Source: Deltaproteobacteria bacterium
Lineage (GTDB): Bacteria > Myxococcota_A > Polyangia > Haliangiales > Haliangiaceae
Direction: 5' to 3'
DNA: 32,694 nucleotides
NCBI GenBank assembly: GCA_025353585.1
Contig: JANXOM010000392.1
Coordinates: forward strand, 1-32,694
The translations under genes and the position numbers were made by a program. Of this stretch, positions 20,161-27,968 are shown piece after piece. The notes below the pieces were generated by a model, which was not told where the DNA came from, made no database searches, and saw nothing but the letters and a program-made list of their open reading frames with translations. The first letter of the stretch is position 1, and each line of letters opens with the position of its first letter.

Positions 20161-21873
20161 CTAGATCTCGATCCGCGCGGTCACGAACCCGGCGCGGCAG
20201 CTGCCCGCGCGGATGTCCAAGGTCCCCGTCCCGCGCACCAGGTACACGGCCCACCCCGCGTTCGTCGTGCCGCGCGTGCCCGGGTAGGCCGGCAGGTTCA
20301 GCCCCGTGTGCAACCCGTGCCCCCAGCCGTCCAGGTGCCCCAGCACCTGGTGCGCCGCCCCCGGATCTACCAGCTCGCACCGCTCGACGCGCGCCGTCGC
20401 GTAGCACGGCTCGTTGAAGTCGAGCTTCTTCGCCGACGGCACGCCGAACGTGCCGAGGTAGCCGTCGTTCTCGATCTTCACCTCGACCCGCGTGATGCCC
20501 TGGCCGACCGGCCGCCGCACCACGCGCCCGATCTTGAGCCGCGGCGCCAGCGTCGCCACGCGCAGCACCACGTGCGCCTGGCTCGCGCACACCGCGGCCA
20601 GCTCGTGTAGCGGCGGGTTCCAGATCCCGACGCGCGCGTCGATGCCGCCGATCTCCACGCGGCCCAGCTGCGGGTGCTCGTACGGTCGCCACGGCGGGAA
20701 CGTCTTGCCCTCGTTCTCGTCGCGGTCCCACCACGCGAGCTTCACGAGGTCCGCGCGCGTCACGCGCTCGTAAAACTGCGCGAACTTCGGCGGCCGCGGC
20801 ATGCCGAGCCGCGCGAACAGGTCCCACAGCTCCACCGTGTACGACAGCGCGCCGCGCTGGTTGTACGCGAAGTCCGCGATGTCGCCGCGCAGCGGCTTGT
20901 CGGGCTCGTACAGGAACTCGTCGTGCCCCGACACGGTCGGGTAACCCGTGTGCTCCGTCATCCAGGCCTCGACCTGGCGATAGAGCGCGAGGTCCTCCTG
21001 GTCCATCTTCGAGTCGGGCGCGTGCCCGAGCGGACGGATGAGCACGCCGCCGAACGTGTGGAAGTCGACCCACGCGAAGATCTCCGGGTGCGCGACCGCG
21101 AACTCGGTGATGCCGCGCGCCTCGGGCTCGCTCGTCGCGAACGCGCCCGCGCCCGCCTGCTCGTGCCCCGGCGCCCAGCTCCACGGGAAGTTGCGGTTGA
21201 GATCGATCGGGTTGTCCCCGAGGAAGTACGGCGACGGCACGCGCTTGCCGTCGAAGTGCTCGATGTGGCCCTCGGGATAGACCTTGTAGAACGGGCCCTC
21301 GTCGTCGAGCGTGCGCTCCACGAGCAGCCCCGGGAACTCGCGCGCGAGGGCGAACTCGCCGCCCGCGTCCTGCACGCGCATCGCAAGCGAGAGGCCGTCA
21401 CCATCGACGTCGCCGTGGATCCACCGCGGCTGCCCCCGCTCCACGCGCGCGTCCCGCGGCACGCTGCGCACCGAGCGGCCCGTCCGGAGCACGGCCTCGC
21501 CGCCATCGGGCGAGATCCGCGGACACACGTACCAGAGGACGTCGCGCAGCCGCTCGAGCATCGCGGGGGATAGGTCCAGGCTGTCCGGCTCGAGGTGCAC
21601 GCGCAGCGCGTCCTCGGCGATCGCGAGCGCCACGCTCGAGCCCGCGAGCTCGGCCGCGTGCATGTTGCCGTCGATCCACATCGCGGGCCGGATCCGATCC
21701 GGCTCCACGCCGATGATCGCGACCCACACGTCGCGCCCCTCGGGCGTCACCGCGATCGACTGCACGCGGCAGAGGTGGGGATGCGCGGCCTCCCAGGCGC
21801 GGAGCTGCGCGGTCAGCTCCTCGTGATCCAGGTACGCCGAACGAAAGTCGCGGGCCAGATCCGAGAGCGCCAT
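20161..21873 (-). CDS. Cytosolic M14 zinc carboxypeptidase-like protein
   Basis: 570 residues without a signal peptide. The zinc site is GNMHAAE (H72, E75) and the third ligand is H272 in WVDFHTFGG. The general base is E348 in YTVELWDLF, all in M14 order. RISPDGGE and the arginine-rich NPIDLNRNFPW segment provide the substrate-binding Asn-Arg pair. About 170 residues of beta-rich sequence follow the peptidase domain. The missing signal peptide suggests processing of cytosolic peptides or tails, as in cytosolic carboxypeptidases, and not digestion of food protein. It is the last gene of the six-gene run, 4 nt after the unknown gene. ATG 21873 is the only start consistent with that spacing. Confidence 0.9.
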   Translation of the reverse strand: MALSDLARDFRSAYLDHEELTAQLRAWEAAHPHLCRVQSIAVTPEGRDVWVAIIGVEPDRIRPAMWIDGNMHAAELAGSSVALAIAEDALRVHLEPDSLDLSPAMLERLRDVLWYVCPRISPDGGEAVLRTGRSVRSVPRDARVERGQPRWIHGDVDGDGLSLAMRVQDAGGEFALAREFPGLLVERTLDDEGPFYKVYPEGHIEHFDGKRVPSPYFLGDNPIDLNRNFPWSWAPGHEQAGAGAFATSEPEARGITEFAVAHPEIFAWVDFHTFGGVLIRPLGHAPDSKMDQEDLALYRQVEAWMTEHTGYPTVSGHDEFLYEPDKPLRGDIADFAYNQRGALSYTVELWDLFARLGMPRPPKFAQFYERVTRADLVKLAWWDRDENEGKTFPPWRPYEHPQLGRVEIGGIDARVGIWNPPLHELAAVCASQAHVVLRVATLAPRLKIGRVVRRPVGQGITRVEVKIENDGYLGTFGVPSAKKLDFNEPCYATARVERCELVDPGAAHQVLGHLDGWGHGLHTGLNLPAYPGTRGTTNAGWAVYLVRGTGTLDIRAGSCRAGFVTARIEI

Positions 21874-21877
21874 AGGT

Positions 21878-22765
21878 CTAATCCTCGAGGGGCATCGCGC
21901 GCAGCGTGCGCGGCAGGTCCAGCAAGCTATCCGTCGGCGAGCCGACCAGCATCGCGGGGCTCATGTTCGTGAGCCCCCACGGCTCGATCGTCCCCGCCGT
22001 CACCGCGAAGGCGCCGCCGTCGATCCGGCCGACGACGCCGAACCCCGAGCGCATCTGCACGCGGGCCGTCTCGATGACGAGGTCGGGCAGGTGGCTGACG
22101 TCGATCTCGACGAGCCCGTGCTCGCACGTCAGCACGAGCCGGTAGTTCAGCACCCGGCGCTCGATGAGGAGGATCTTGCCCATCTCCGAGGCGAACACGT
22201 CCGTCCAGCCGTCGGTCGGCGAGCCCTGCTGCGCGAGCGCGGCGAACTCGAAGTGCCAGAGGCGGTGGTCGTCGATCTTGCGCGCGAGGATGCCGTTCGA
22301 CGTGACCACGCAGTCGAGGTAGCCGAGGGCGTGGAGCTCCGTCACCGTGGAGAGGTGGTCGACGGTCCACCACGAGCCGGGCTGGTGCGGCGTGCAGCCG
22401 AGGAACACGTTCTTCGCCGACGAGCCCTTGAGCCACTCGCTGATGGCGCACGCGACCTCGGGCGCGCTGCCCGTGTCGCCGAGGCGGCGGTCGCCGTTCC
22501 ACAGCACCGTGTCGCCGGGGAGCCGGTGCACGGCGTCGAAGTGGAAGTACCGCCCCTCGAACGGCGGCACGAGCGAGAGCTTGTCGCCGACCTTGATCTC
22601 GCTGACGGCGTCGAAATCCTCGGGCACCGCGAGGTACGTCTCGCCGCGCGGGTCGAGCGCCACGAACAGGAGGCCGCGCGGGGTCAGGCCCTGCTTGCGG
22701 AGCTCCTTCAAGCCGAGGATCACGGCCGCCGGGTCTCGATAATGATAGACGCGGGTCGCGAACAC
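21878..22765 (-). CDS. Conserved-looking protein of unknown family
   Basis: 295 residues, no signal peptide or membrane span. I do not recognise the family. Visible segments are an N-terminal alpha/beta part (ILGLKELRKQGLTPRGLLFV), a middle with many His and Trp residues (GCTPHQPGSWWTVDHLSTVT), and a beta-rich C-terminal half (GFGVVGRIDGGAFAVTAGTI, then PWGLTNMSPAMLVG). The GTG at 22765 lies 9 nt after the mgtE stop, and its own stop is 4 nt before the M14 gene, so it belongs to the operon. Its cytosolic location next to a carboxypeptidase and an ATP-grasp gene suggests a shared pathway, which is inference only. Confidence 0.85.
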   Translation of the reverse strand: MFATRVYHYRDPAAVILGLKELRKQGLTPRGLLFVALDPRGETYLAVPEDFDAVSEIKVGDKLSLVPPFEGRYFHFDAVHRLPGDTVLWNGDRRLGDTGSAPEVACAISEWLKGSSAKNVFLGCTPHQPGSWWTVDHLSTVTELHALGYLDCVVTSNGILARKIDDHRLWHFEFAALAQQGSPTDGWTDVFASEMGKILLIERRVLNYRLVLTCEHGLVEIDVSHLPDLVIETARVQMRSGFGVVGRIDGGAFAVTAGTIEPWGLTNMSPAMLVGSPTDSLLDLPRTLRAMPLED

Positions 22766-22774
22766 GTGGCGTCT

Positions 22775-24325
22775 CTATAACAGAACGCCGGCCAGGATGA
22801 GGTTGGCGATCGTGAAGTAGATGATGATGCCGCTGACGTCGACGAGGGTGGCCACGAGCGGCGCCGATGCGCTCGCCGGGTCCGCGCCCAGCCGGCGGAG
22901 CAAGAACGGGAGCATCGAGCCCATGAGCGTGCCCCACAGGACGCACCCGACCAGGCTCGCCGCGACCGTCGCGCCGATCAGCACGTAGTGCTCGCCGCCT
23001 TTGACGCCGTCGTACCAGCCGATCCAGCCCCACAGCATCACGCGCATCGAGGCCACGACGCCGAGGATGAGCCCGAGCACGATGCCGATCGTGATCTCGC
23101 GGCGGAACACGAGCCACCAGTCCGCGGCGCGGACCTCGCCGAGCGCCATCGCGCGGATGACGAGGGTCGAGGCCTGCGAGCCGGAGTTGCCGCCGGAGGA
23201 GATGATGAGCGGCAGGAACAGCGAGAGCATCGTGACGGCGTCGAGCGACTTCTGGAAGAAGCCGAGCGCGGTCGCCGTGAACATCTCGCCGATGAGGAGG
23301 ATGGTCAGCCAGCGCGCCCGCTTGCGGATCATGTCGCGGCGGGTCGACGCGAGGTAGGGCAGGTCGAGGGCCTCCATGCCGCCGAACTTCTGCGCGTCCT
23401 CGGTGGCCTCCTTGTGGACGACGTCGACGATGTCGTCGACCGTCACGATGCCCTTCATCTTCCCGTCCTTGTCGATGACGGGGACGACGGTCAGGTCGTG
23501 CTCGGCGAACATCCGCGAGACCGTCTCCTGGTCCATCTCGTCGGAGACGCGGATGACGTCGGTCTCCATGATCTCCGAGACGATCTTCTTCGCGTCGGCG
23601 GCGAACAGATCGCGGAACGAGACCACGCCGAGGAGGTGCTGCTCGGAGTCGAGGACGTACGCGTAGTAGATGGTCTCGACCTCGTTGCGCGCCTGCCGGC
23701 GGAGGTAGCTGATCGCCTCGTCGGCGGTCATCGCCGGCCGGAGCCGGGCGTAGCGCGTGGACATGAGGCCGCCGGCCTCGTCCTCGGCGTAGGCCATGAG
23801 CGCGAGGGCTTCCTTGCGGGTCGGCGCATCGAGGAGGCCGAGCAGCGTCTGGCGGTGCTCCTCGCCGGCCTGCTGGACGACGTCGGCGACGTCATCGGGC
23901 TCGAGGAGGCGCATCCACTGGCGGCGCTGGCCGGCGCGGAAGTGGATGAGGAGCGCAGCCTGATCCACCGGCGACAGGGCGATGAAGAAGTCCTCGGCCT
24001 CCTCGCGCGGGAGGACGCGCAGGCCGTCGCCGCGCTCGTCGAGGTCGAGGAGCGGCCAGGCGTCGCGAAGGTCGTCGGCGCCGAGGACCTCCTCGTCCTC
24101 GAAGCGCTTCGCGGCGCCAGGGGGCGCGAAGTCGTGCGGGCCGGAGGCGCCGGCGGGGCGCTCGACGAGCTCGACGACCTCGGAGTCCTCGCCGCGGCGA
24201 TCGGCGACCGCGCGGATCTCGGCGGCGATCTTGTTCGCTTGCTCGGGGGCGAGCGTCGAGATCTCGCCCGTGCCTTCGGAGCCAGGCGCGATCGGCTCGG
24301 GGACCGGCTCGTCGGGCGCGGGCAT
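22775..24325 (-). CDS. mgtE: Magnesium transporter MgtE
   Basis: 516 residues with the full MgtE order. An acidic variable N-terminus (1-95) is followed by the MgtE N domain (about 100-200; ALSPVDQAALLIHF, EDEAGGLMSTRYARL). Next are a CBS pair (about 205-325; VIDKDGKMKGIVTVDDIVDV) and five membrane helices (about 345-515). The pore segments LFLPLIISSGGNSGSQAST and PLVATLVDVSG carry the conserved Asp of the Mg2+ site. In known MgtE the N and CBS domains sense cytosolic Mg2+ and close the channel. The ATG at 24325 is 6 nt after the ATP-grasp stop, with AGGG as a plausible Shine-Dalgarno sequence. Confidence 0.96.
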   Translation of the reverse strand: MPAPDEPVPEPIAPGSEGTGEISTLAPEQANKIAAEIRAVADRRGEDSEVVELVERPAGASGPHDFAPPGAAKRFEDEEVLGADDLRDAWPLLDLDERGDGLRVLPREEAEDFFIALSPVDQAALLIHFRAGQRRQWMRLLEPDDVADVVQQAGEEHRQTLLGLLDAPTRKEALALMAYAEDEAGGLMSTRYARLRPAMTADEAISYLRRQARNEVETIYYAYVLDSEQHLLGVVSFRDLFAADAKKIVSEIMETDVIRVSDEMDQETVSRMFAEHDLTVVPVIDKDGKMKGIVTVDDIVDVVHKEATEDAQKFGGMEALDLPYLASTRRDMIRKRARWLTILLIGEMFTATALGFFQKSLDAVTMLSLFLPLIISSGGNSGSQASTLVIRAMALGEVRAADWWLVFRREITIGIVLGLILGVVASMRVMLWGWIGWYDGVKGGEHYVLIGATVAASLVGCVLWGTLMGSMLPFLLRRLGADPASASAPLVATLVDVSGIIIYFTIANLILAGVLL

Positions 24326-24331
24326 CGCTGG

Positions 24332-25375
24332 TCACCCTGATGGATCGACGCGCGGGTGTCCAGCGACCCACGCGCAGAATGGATCCGCGGCGGGCGCGAC
24401 GAGGATGACGGCGCCCGGCGGCGGCGAGCCGAACCCGAGCACGCGCGCCGTGGGGCCGAGGCGGGCCGCGAGCGCGCGCGCCACGGCGCCGAACGTGAAG
24501 CGCGCGTTCAGCTCGCACAGCGGGTGAAAGGCGCGGGTGCCGTCGGCGCGCGTGTAGGCGAAGGCGTCGAGGCCGAGCGGGCCGCGGTAGCCCGTGGCGG
24601 CGACGCGGGCGGCGACAGCGAACGCGACGGTGACGAGCTGGTGGCGCTCGCCGGGCAGGAGGCCGTCGGCGCCGGTGTCGATGCCGAGGAAGCCGCCGGT
24701 GGGCGTGGTGAGGAGGCCGTGCGGCGGGGCGACGGTGACGCGGCCGTCGGCGGCGATGGAGAGGCAGACGCCGGCGTCGGCGACGCGCGCGAGCCACGGC
24801 TCGAACACGAGCTCGCCGTGGCGCGCGAGGAGGTTGTCGATGCGCGCGGCGAGCTCCCCCGTCGGGGCGTGCTGGCCGTGGGCGCGGTCGCGACCGGCCG
24901 CCGTGAAGGGCGCCTTGCAGACCCAGTGGTCGTCATGGCTCGCGGCGGCGCCGCCGGCCAGGAGGTGGGCGGCGAGCTCGGCGCGCGACGCGATCACGCG
25001 GACGCCGGGCAGGGCGACGCCGAGCTCGAGGGCGAGGGCGAGGGACAAGCGGCGGTCGTTGGCGACGCGCGCGCCGGCGGCGGCCCAGGCGAGGTCGGCG
25101 CGCGGCGGGGCGCCGACGCGGAGGATCGGCGGCGACCAGCCGGGGGCGCCGCGGAGGCGGGCGGGGTCCACAGGCGCAGGCGCCCAGACTTCCGTGCTTG
25201 CCCCGGCGGGGGCGAGCGCGGCGAGCAGCGCGGCGGTGGCGGCGAGGCGCTCGCGGATCCGTCGCGGCAGCACGATGCCCGCCCAGGTGGCCTCGGCGTC
25301 GAGGTTGGCGTGGACGACGACGGGCCCGGGTGCGGAGGTCGGGGCCGCGCTTGACAACTTTGACTCCGTCCCCAC
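24332..25375 (-). CDS. ATP-grasp-like ligase
   Basis: 347 residues. The C-terminal two thirds look like an ATP-grasp fold: a lysine strand in HWVCKAPFTAAGRDR, an acidic strand in LVFEPWLARVADAG followed by LSIAADGRVTV, and a metal-binding end in GPLGLDAFAY and LCELNARFTFG (Glu, Asn and Arg). Such enzymes join a carboxylate to an amine through an acyl phosphate; substrates cannot be named. The start is unusual: GTG 25375 lies at the edge of a 24-bp repeat, so the first nine residues (MGTESKLSS) are repeat-encoded, and the only other early start is a TTG inside it. It follows DUF455 by 14 nt and precedes mgtE by 6 nt. Confidence 0.72.
   Translation of the reverse strand: MGTESKLSSAAPTSAPGPVVVHANLDAEATWAGIVLPRRIRERLAATAALLAALAPAGASTEVWAPAPVDPARLRGAPGWSPPILRVGAPPRADLAWAAAGARVANDRRLSLALALELGVALPGVRVIASRAELAAHLLAGGAAASHDDHWVCKAPFTAAGRDRAHGQHAPTGELAARIDNLLARHGELVFEPWLARVADAGVCLSIAADGRVTVAPPHGLLTTPTGGFLGIDTGADGLLPGERHQLVTVAFAVAARVAATGYRGPLGLDAFAYTRADGTRAFHPLCELNARFTFGAVARALAARLGPTARVLGFGSPPPGAVILVAPAADPFCAWVAGHPRVDPSG
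25350..25373 (-). repeat. 24-bp direct repeat, copy A (GGGGACGGAGTCAAAG type)
   Basis: Identical to copy B at 25415-25438, 41 bp away. Read on minus it begins GGGGACGGAGTCAAAG and encodes the N-terminal GTESKLSS of the ATP-grasp-like protein. Confidence 0.92.
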
Positions 25376-25389
25376 TCAAGCTCCCGAGA

Positions 25390-26253
25390 TCATTCGGGGT
25401 CAGTTGTCCCCAGACTTGACAACTTTGACTCCGTCCCCTGGCGGGGTTGGCCGGAGGGGCGGGTGGCGGAGACGGCGTCGAGGGCGGCGATGAAGGCGGG
25501 GTCGAAGCCGGCGCGTGCGCGGGCCGCGCGGTCGAAGTCGGCGCCGCGGGCGCGCGACGGGCCGAGCGGCGGGCGGATGTTGGCCAGGTAGGTCTCCCAG
25601 GGCGACAGCGCATCGCCGCCCAGCCGGCGCAGCCAGACGTAGGCGAAGTGAACGTGGCGGATCTCGTCCACGTGCACCTGGTCGAGCGCGGCCGCCGTTG
25701 CCTCGTCGCCGCAGGCGCGCGCGGCGCGGGCGTAGTCGCCGGCGAAGTCGAGGTTCGCGTTCTCGAAGGTCAGGCCCATCGCGCAGACGAACGCCAGCGG
25801 CGTCGCCAGGTGATCGAGCTTGTTCCAGAAGTGGCCGGTCACGCCGAACGCGCCGATCGCGTGGCCGAGCGCAGCGAGCCGCGCGCGGTAGAGCTCGAAG
25901 TGGCGCTGCTCGTCCGCGATGATCGCCACGAGCCCGCGCCGGAACGAGGCGGGCGCATCGGGGAACGCGAGCAACGCCCACGCGAACAGCTCGATCGCCT
26001 GGAGCTCGTGGTTCGCGAGCGCGTGGAGGATCCGTGCGCGCTGCGCGGGATCGCGGAAGCCGGCCAGCGGGGGGACGCGCACGTCGCGGCTGCTCGCGAT
26101 CGGCAGCTCCGGCGGGCGTCCGGGCGCGGCCACACGCAGCGCCGGCTCGCCGTCCGTCACGTCGAGCGCGGCCGGCGGCGGCATCAGCTTGCACGCCAGC
26201 GTGTCGCCGCACACGATGCGCCGCGCGTAGGCGCGGACCGCGCTCTCGGTCAC
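25390..26253 (-). CDS. DUF455 family ferritin-like protein
   Basis: 287 residues. The ferritin-like core (about 72-225) has candidate diiron ligands E83 and E88 in NHELQAIELF, ADEQRHFE (E115, H118), E164 in LTFENANLDF and VDEIRHVHF (E197, H200). This pattern and the HELQAIELFAWALLAFPDAP segment are typical of DUF455. The family is distantly related to MiaE-type diiron hydroxylases; its reaction is not known. The GTG start at 26253 lies 9 nt after the upstream stop. The last ~15 residues (GTESKLSSLGTTDPE) come from repeat copy B and the spacer behind it, so the original C-terminus has probably been replaced. Confidence 0.88.
   Translation of the reverse strand: MTESAVRAYARRIVCGDTLACKLMPPPAALDVTDGEPALRVAAPGRPPELPIASSRDVRVPPLAGFRDPAQRARILHALANHELQAIELFAWALLAFPDAPASFRRGLVAIIADEQRHFELYRARLAALGHAIGAFGVTGHFWNKLDHLATPLAFVCAMGLTFENANLDFAGDYARAARACGDEATAAALDQVHVDEIRHVHFAYVWLRRLGGDALSPWETYLANIRPPLGPSRARGADFDRAARARAGFDPAFIAALDAVSATRPSGQPRQGTESKLSSLGTTDPE
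25415..25438 (-). repeat. 24-bp direct repeat, copy B
   Basis: Exact second copy of the 25350-25373 repeat. The spacer between them holds another GGGG...CCCC block (25396-25411). Copy B is translated in the same frame as copy A, giving GTESKLSS at the end of the DUF455 protein. Confidence 0.92.
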
Positions 26254-26262
26254 GGGGCTTCG

Positions 26263-27840
26263 TCAGCTCCGGCGACGGACGAACAGCAGCGACGCGAGGC
26301 CGAGGCCGAGGAGGAGCGGCGCGATGGGCGAGGTGCCACCCGCGTCACAGCCGCCACCACCGCCGCCGCTCTCGCCGTTGGGCCAGCACACGCCGCCGCC
26401 CGCGCCGTCGTCGATGCAGCCGAAGCCGCCCGGGCACGCGTCCGACGCGCTCTTGTCGCACGCCACGACGCAGTGGTTCGCGCTGCCGTCGGAGAGGCAC
26501 TTGCCCTGCGCGCAGTCGCCGTCGCCGCCGCACACGAGGCCGAGGCCGCCGTTGCCGTCCGGGCCAACGACGCACGCCTTGTCGACGCACGCGTCGGTGG
26601 CGGTGGGGCAGTCGCTAGCCTGCTTGCACCCCGCGCTCGCCGCCGTGATCGTCGCCGTCGCCGTGGCGACCGCGCTCGCGCCGCTCTGGACGACGCACGT
26701 GGCGGTCACCGTGTGCGTGCCGGTCGTGTACGAGGCGGGGACCACCTGCGCGTACGGCGCCGTGGTGATCGAGCCGATGCCGGTGCCGTCGATCGCGAAC
26801 TGGACCTCGGTGACGGGCGTGGCGTCGTTCGTTGTGCACGTCGCCTTGATCGAGAAGCCCGCGGGGACGTTCGCGTTGTTCGCCGGCGAGAAGATCGAGA
26901 CCGTCGGGGCGACGCCGTTGCCGTCGCCGAACAGGCCCTTGATCACGTCGACCTCGTTCTGGGTCGCGAGGCCGTTCTGGTTGCACGGGTGCGTGCCGGT
27001 GAGCCCGTTGCCAACGCACGCCTCGCCGAGCGGGCCCTTGCCGTTGACGCAGTCACTGCCGCACTTCTCGTTGTTCTTGTACGAGAGGCTGGTGACCTGG
27101 CCCTGCCCCGGCGTCGTGTAGTTCTTGTACGTCATCGGGTCGCTGGCGTCGGTCGTGTGGTCGAGGTTCCACGCGTGCGCGACTTCCTGCGCGGCCGTCC
27201 CGCAGATGTAATTGACGTTGCCTTGCCACACGTTCGAGAACGAGTAGACGACGGCGTTCGGGTAATAATCCGCGACGCAGTTGCCGGTGCTCTGGCAGAG
27301 GCCGTCGGCGATGCCGGCGGTCTGGTTACTGCAACCGATGTCACCGGGATCGCCGCCGATGAGCACCTCGAAGTGCGGCGCGCTGCCCGGGTCGTCCTCC
27401 GTCACCGTGACGTTGAACGGCGCCATGATCGTCTTCATGCAGGAGACGACCTGGTTCCACTTCGCGTCGCCGTCGCTGAACTTGGTCAGCGTGAACGTGC
27501 CGCCCTGGCCGCCCTGCACGCACTGGCCGGCGATGTCAGAGCGGATCGGGCGGACCGTGGAGTCCGTCGGGTTGCCGCCGCCGCCGCCGGTGCTCGTCAC
27601 GGTGCACCCGTTCGCGCAGCGGTTCAGGTGGACGATGTGCGAGTTGACGACCTTCGGCGCGTAGATCGGGCCGCTCGGCGGCTTGATCAAGCCGACCGGC
27701 ATCACCGTGCGGCCGCCGGCCACGCCGACCGGGCGTAGCGAGGCGGTCAGGTCCACCGCGTTCGTCTCGGCAGACGCTTGCGAGGCGAGGCCAAAGGTCC
27801 CGAGGGCGAGGGCGAGGGCAGCGGCGAGTCCACGCTTCAT
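26263..27840 (-). CDS. Secreted metzincin-like protein with MYXO-CTERM tail
   Basis: 525 residues. The signal peptide ends near ASA-E25. The catalytic-like region reads AAQEVAHAWNLDH (Q218, E219, H222, H228), then DPMTY with a Met-turn (M236). The metzincin motif is HExxHxxGxxH, but here the first His is Gln (codon CAG). An Ig-like beta domain (about 310-400) and a Cys-rich region with Gly/Asp-rich repeats (about 405-495) follow. The tail is a Gly run, C498 in GCDAGG, a hydrophobic span and RRRS: the MYXO-CTERM sorting signal, which in this phylum is cut and anchored by a dedicated sortase-like enzyme. It is expected on the cell surface. It leads the six-gene run. Confidence 0.88.
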   Translation of the reverse strand: MKRGLAAALALALGTFGLASQASAETNAVDLTASLRPVGVAGGRTVMPVGLIKPPSGPIYAPKVVNSHIVHLNRCANGCTVTSTGGGGGNPTDSTVRPIRSDIAGQCVQGGQGGTFTLTKFSDGDAKWNQVVSCMKTIMAPFNVTVTEDDPGSAPHFEVLIGGDPGDIGCSNQTAGIADGLCQSTGNCVADYYPNAVVYSFSNVWQGNVNYICGTAAQEVAHAWNLDHTTDASDPMTYKNYTTPGQGQVTSLSYKNNEKCGSDCVNGKGPLGEACVGNGLTGTHPCNQNGLATQNEVDVIKGLFGDGNGVAPTVSIFSPANNANVPAGFSIKATCTTNDATPVTEVQFAIDGTGIGSITTAPYAQVVPASYTTGTHTVTATCVVQSGASAVATATATITAASAGCKQASDCPTATDACVDKACVVGPDGNGGLGLVCGGDGDCAQGKCLSDGSANHCVVACDKSASDACPGGFGCIDDGAGGGVCWPNGESGGGGGGCDAGGTSPIAPLLLGLGLASLLFVRRRS

Positions 27841-27968
27841 GGCCCACAGATGTATCTGGCCAAGCGCCTAAAACCTAGATGGAAATGGCTAGCTGGCGCT
27901 GATGTCGGCTGAGGTGGGTAGGTCGCACCGCCCCCCAGCTGAAGGCCATTCGCGTCAACCCCGTGATT
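27841..27968. other. Intergenic spacer upstream of the MYXO-CTERM operon
   Basis: 128 bp, locally less GC-rich (around 27868-27895). It holds the presumed promoter of the six-gene run. A GATACATC sequence lies about 11 nt before the ATG, but it does not fit TANNNT cleanly. No hairpin stands out. Confidence 0.4.

Noticed and set aside
19616..20164. Plus-strand open frames inside the cassette (97 and 84 codons)
   Set aside because: Antisense to the four-helix-bundle pseudogene, with no recognisable features.
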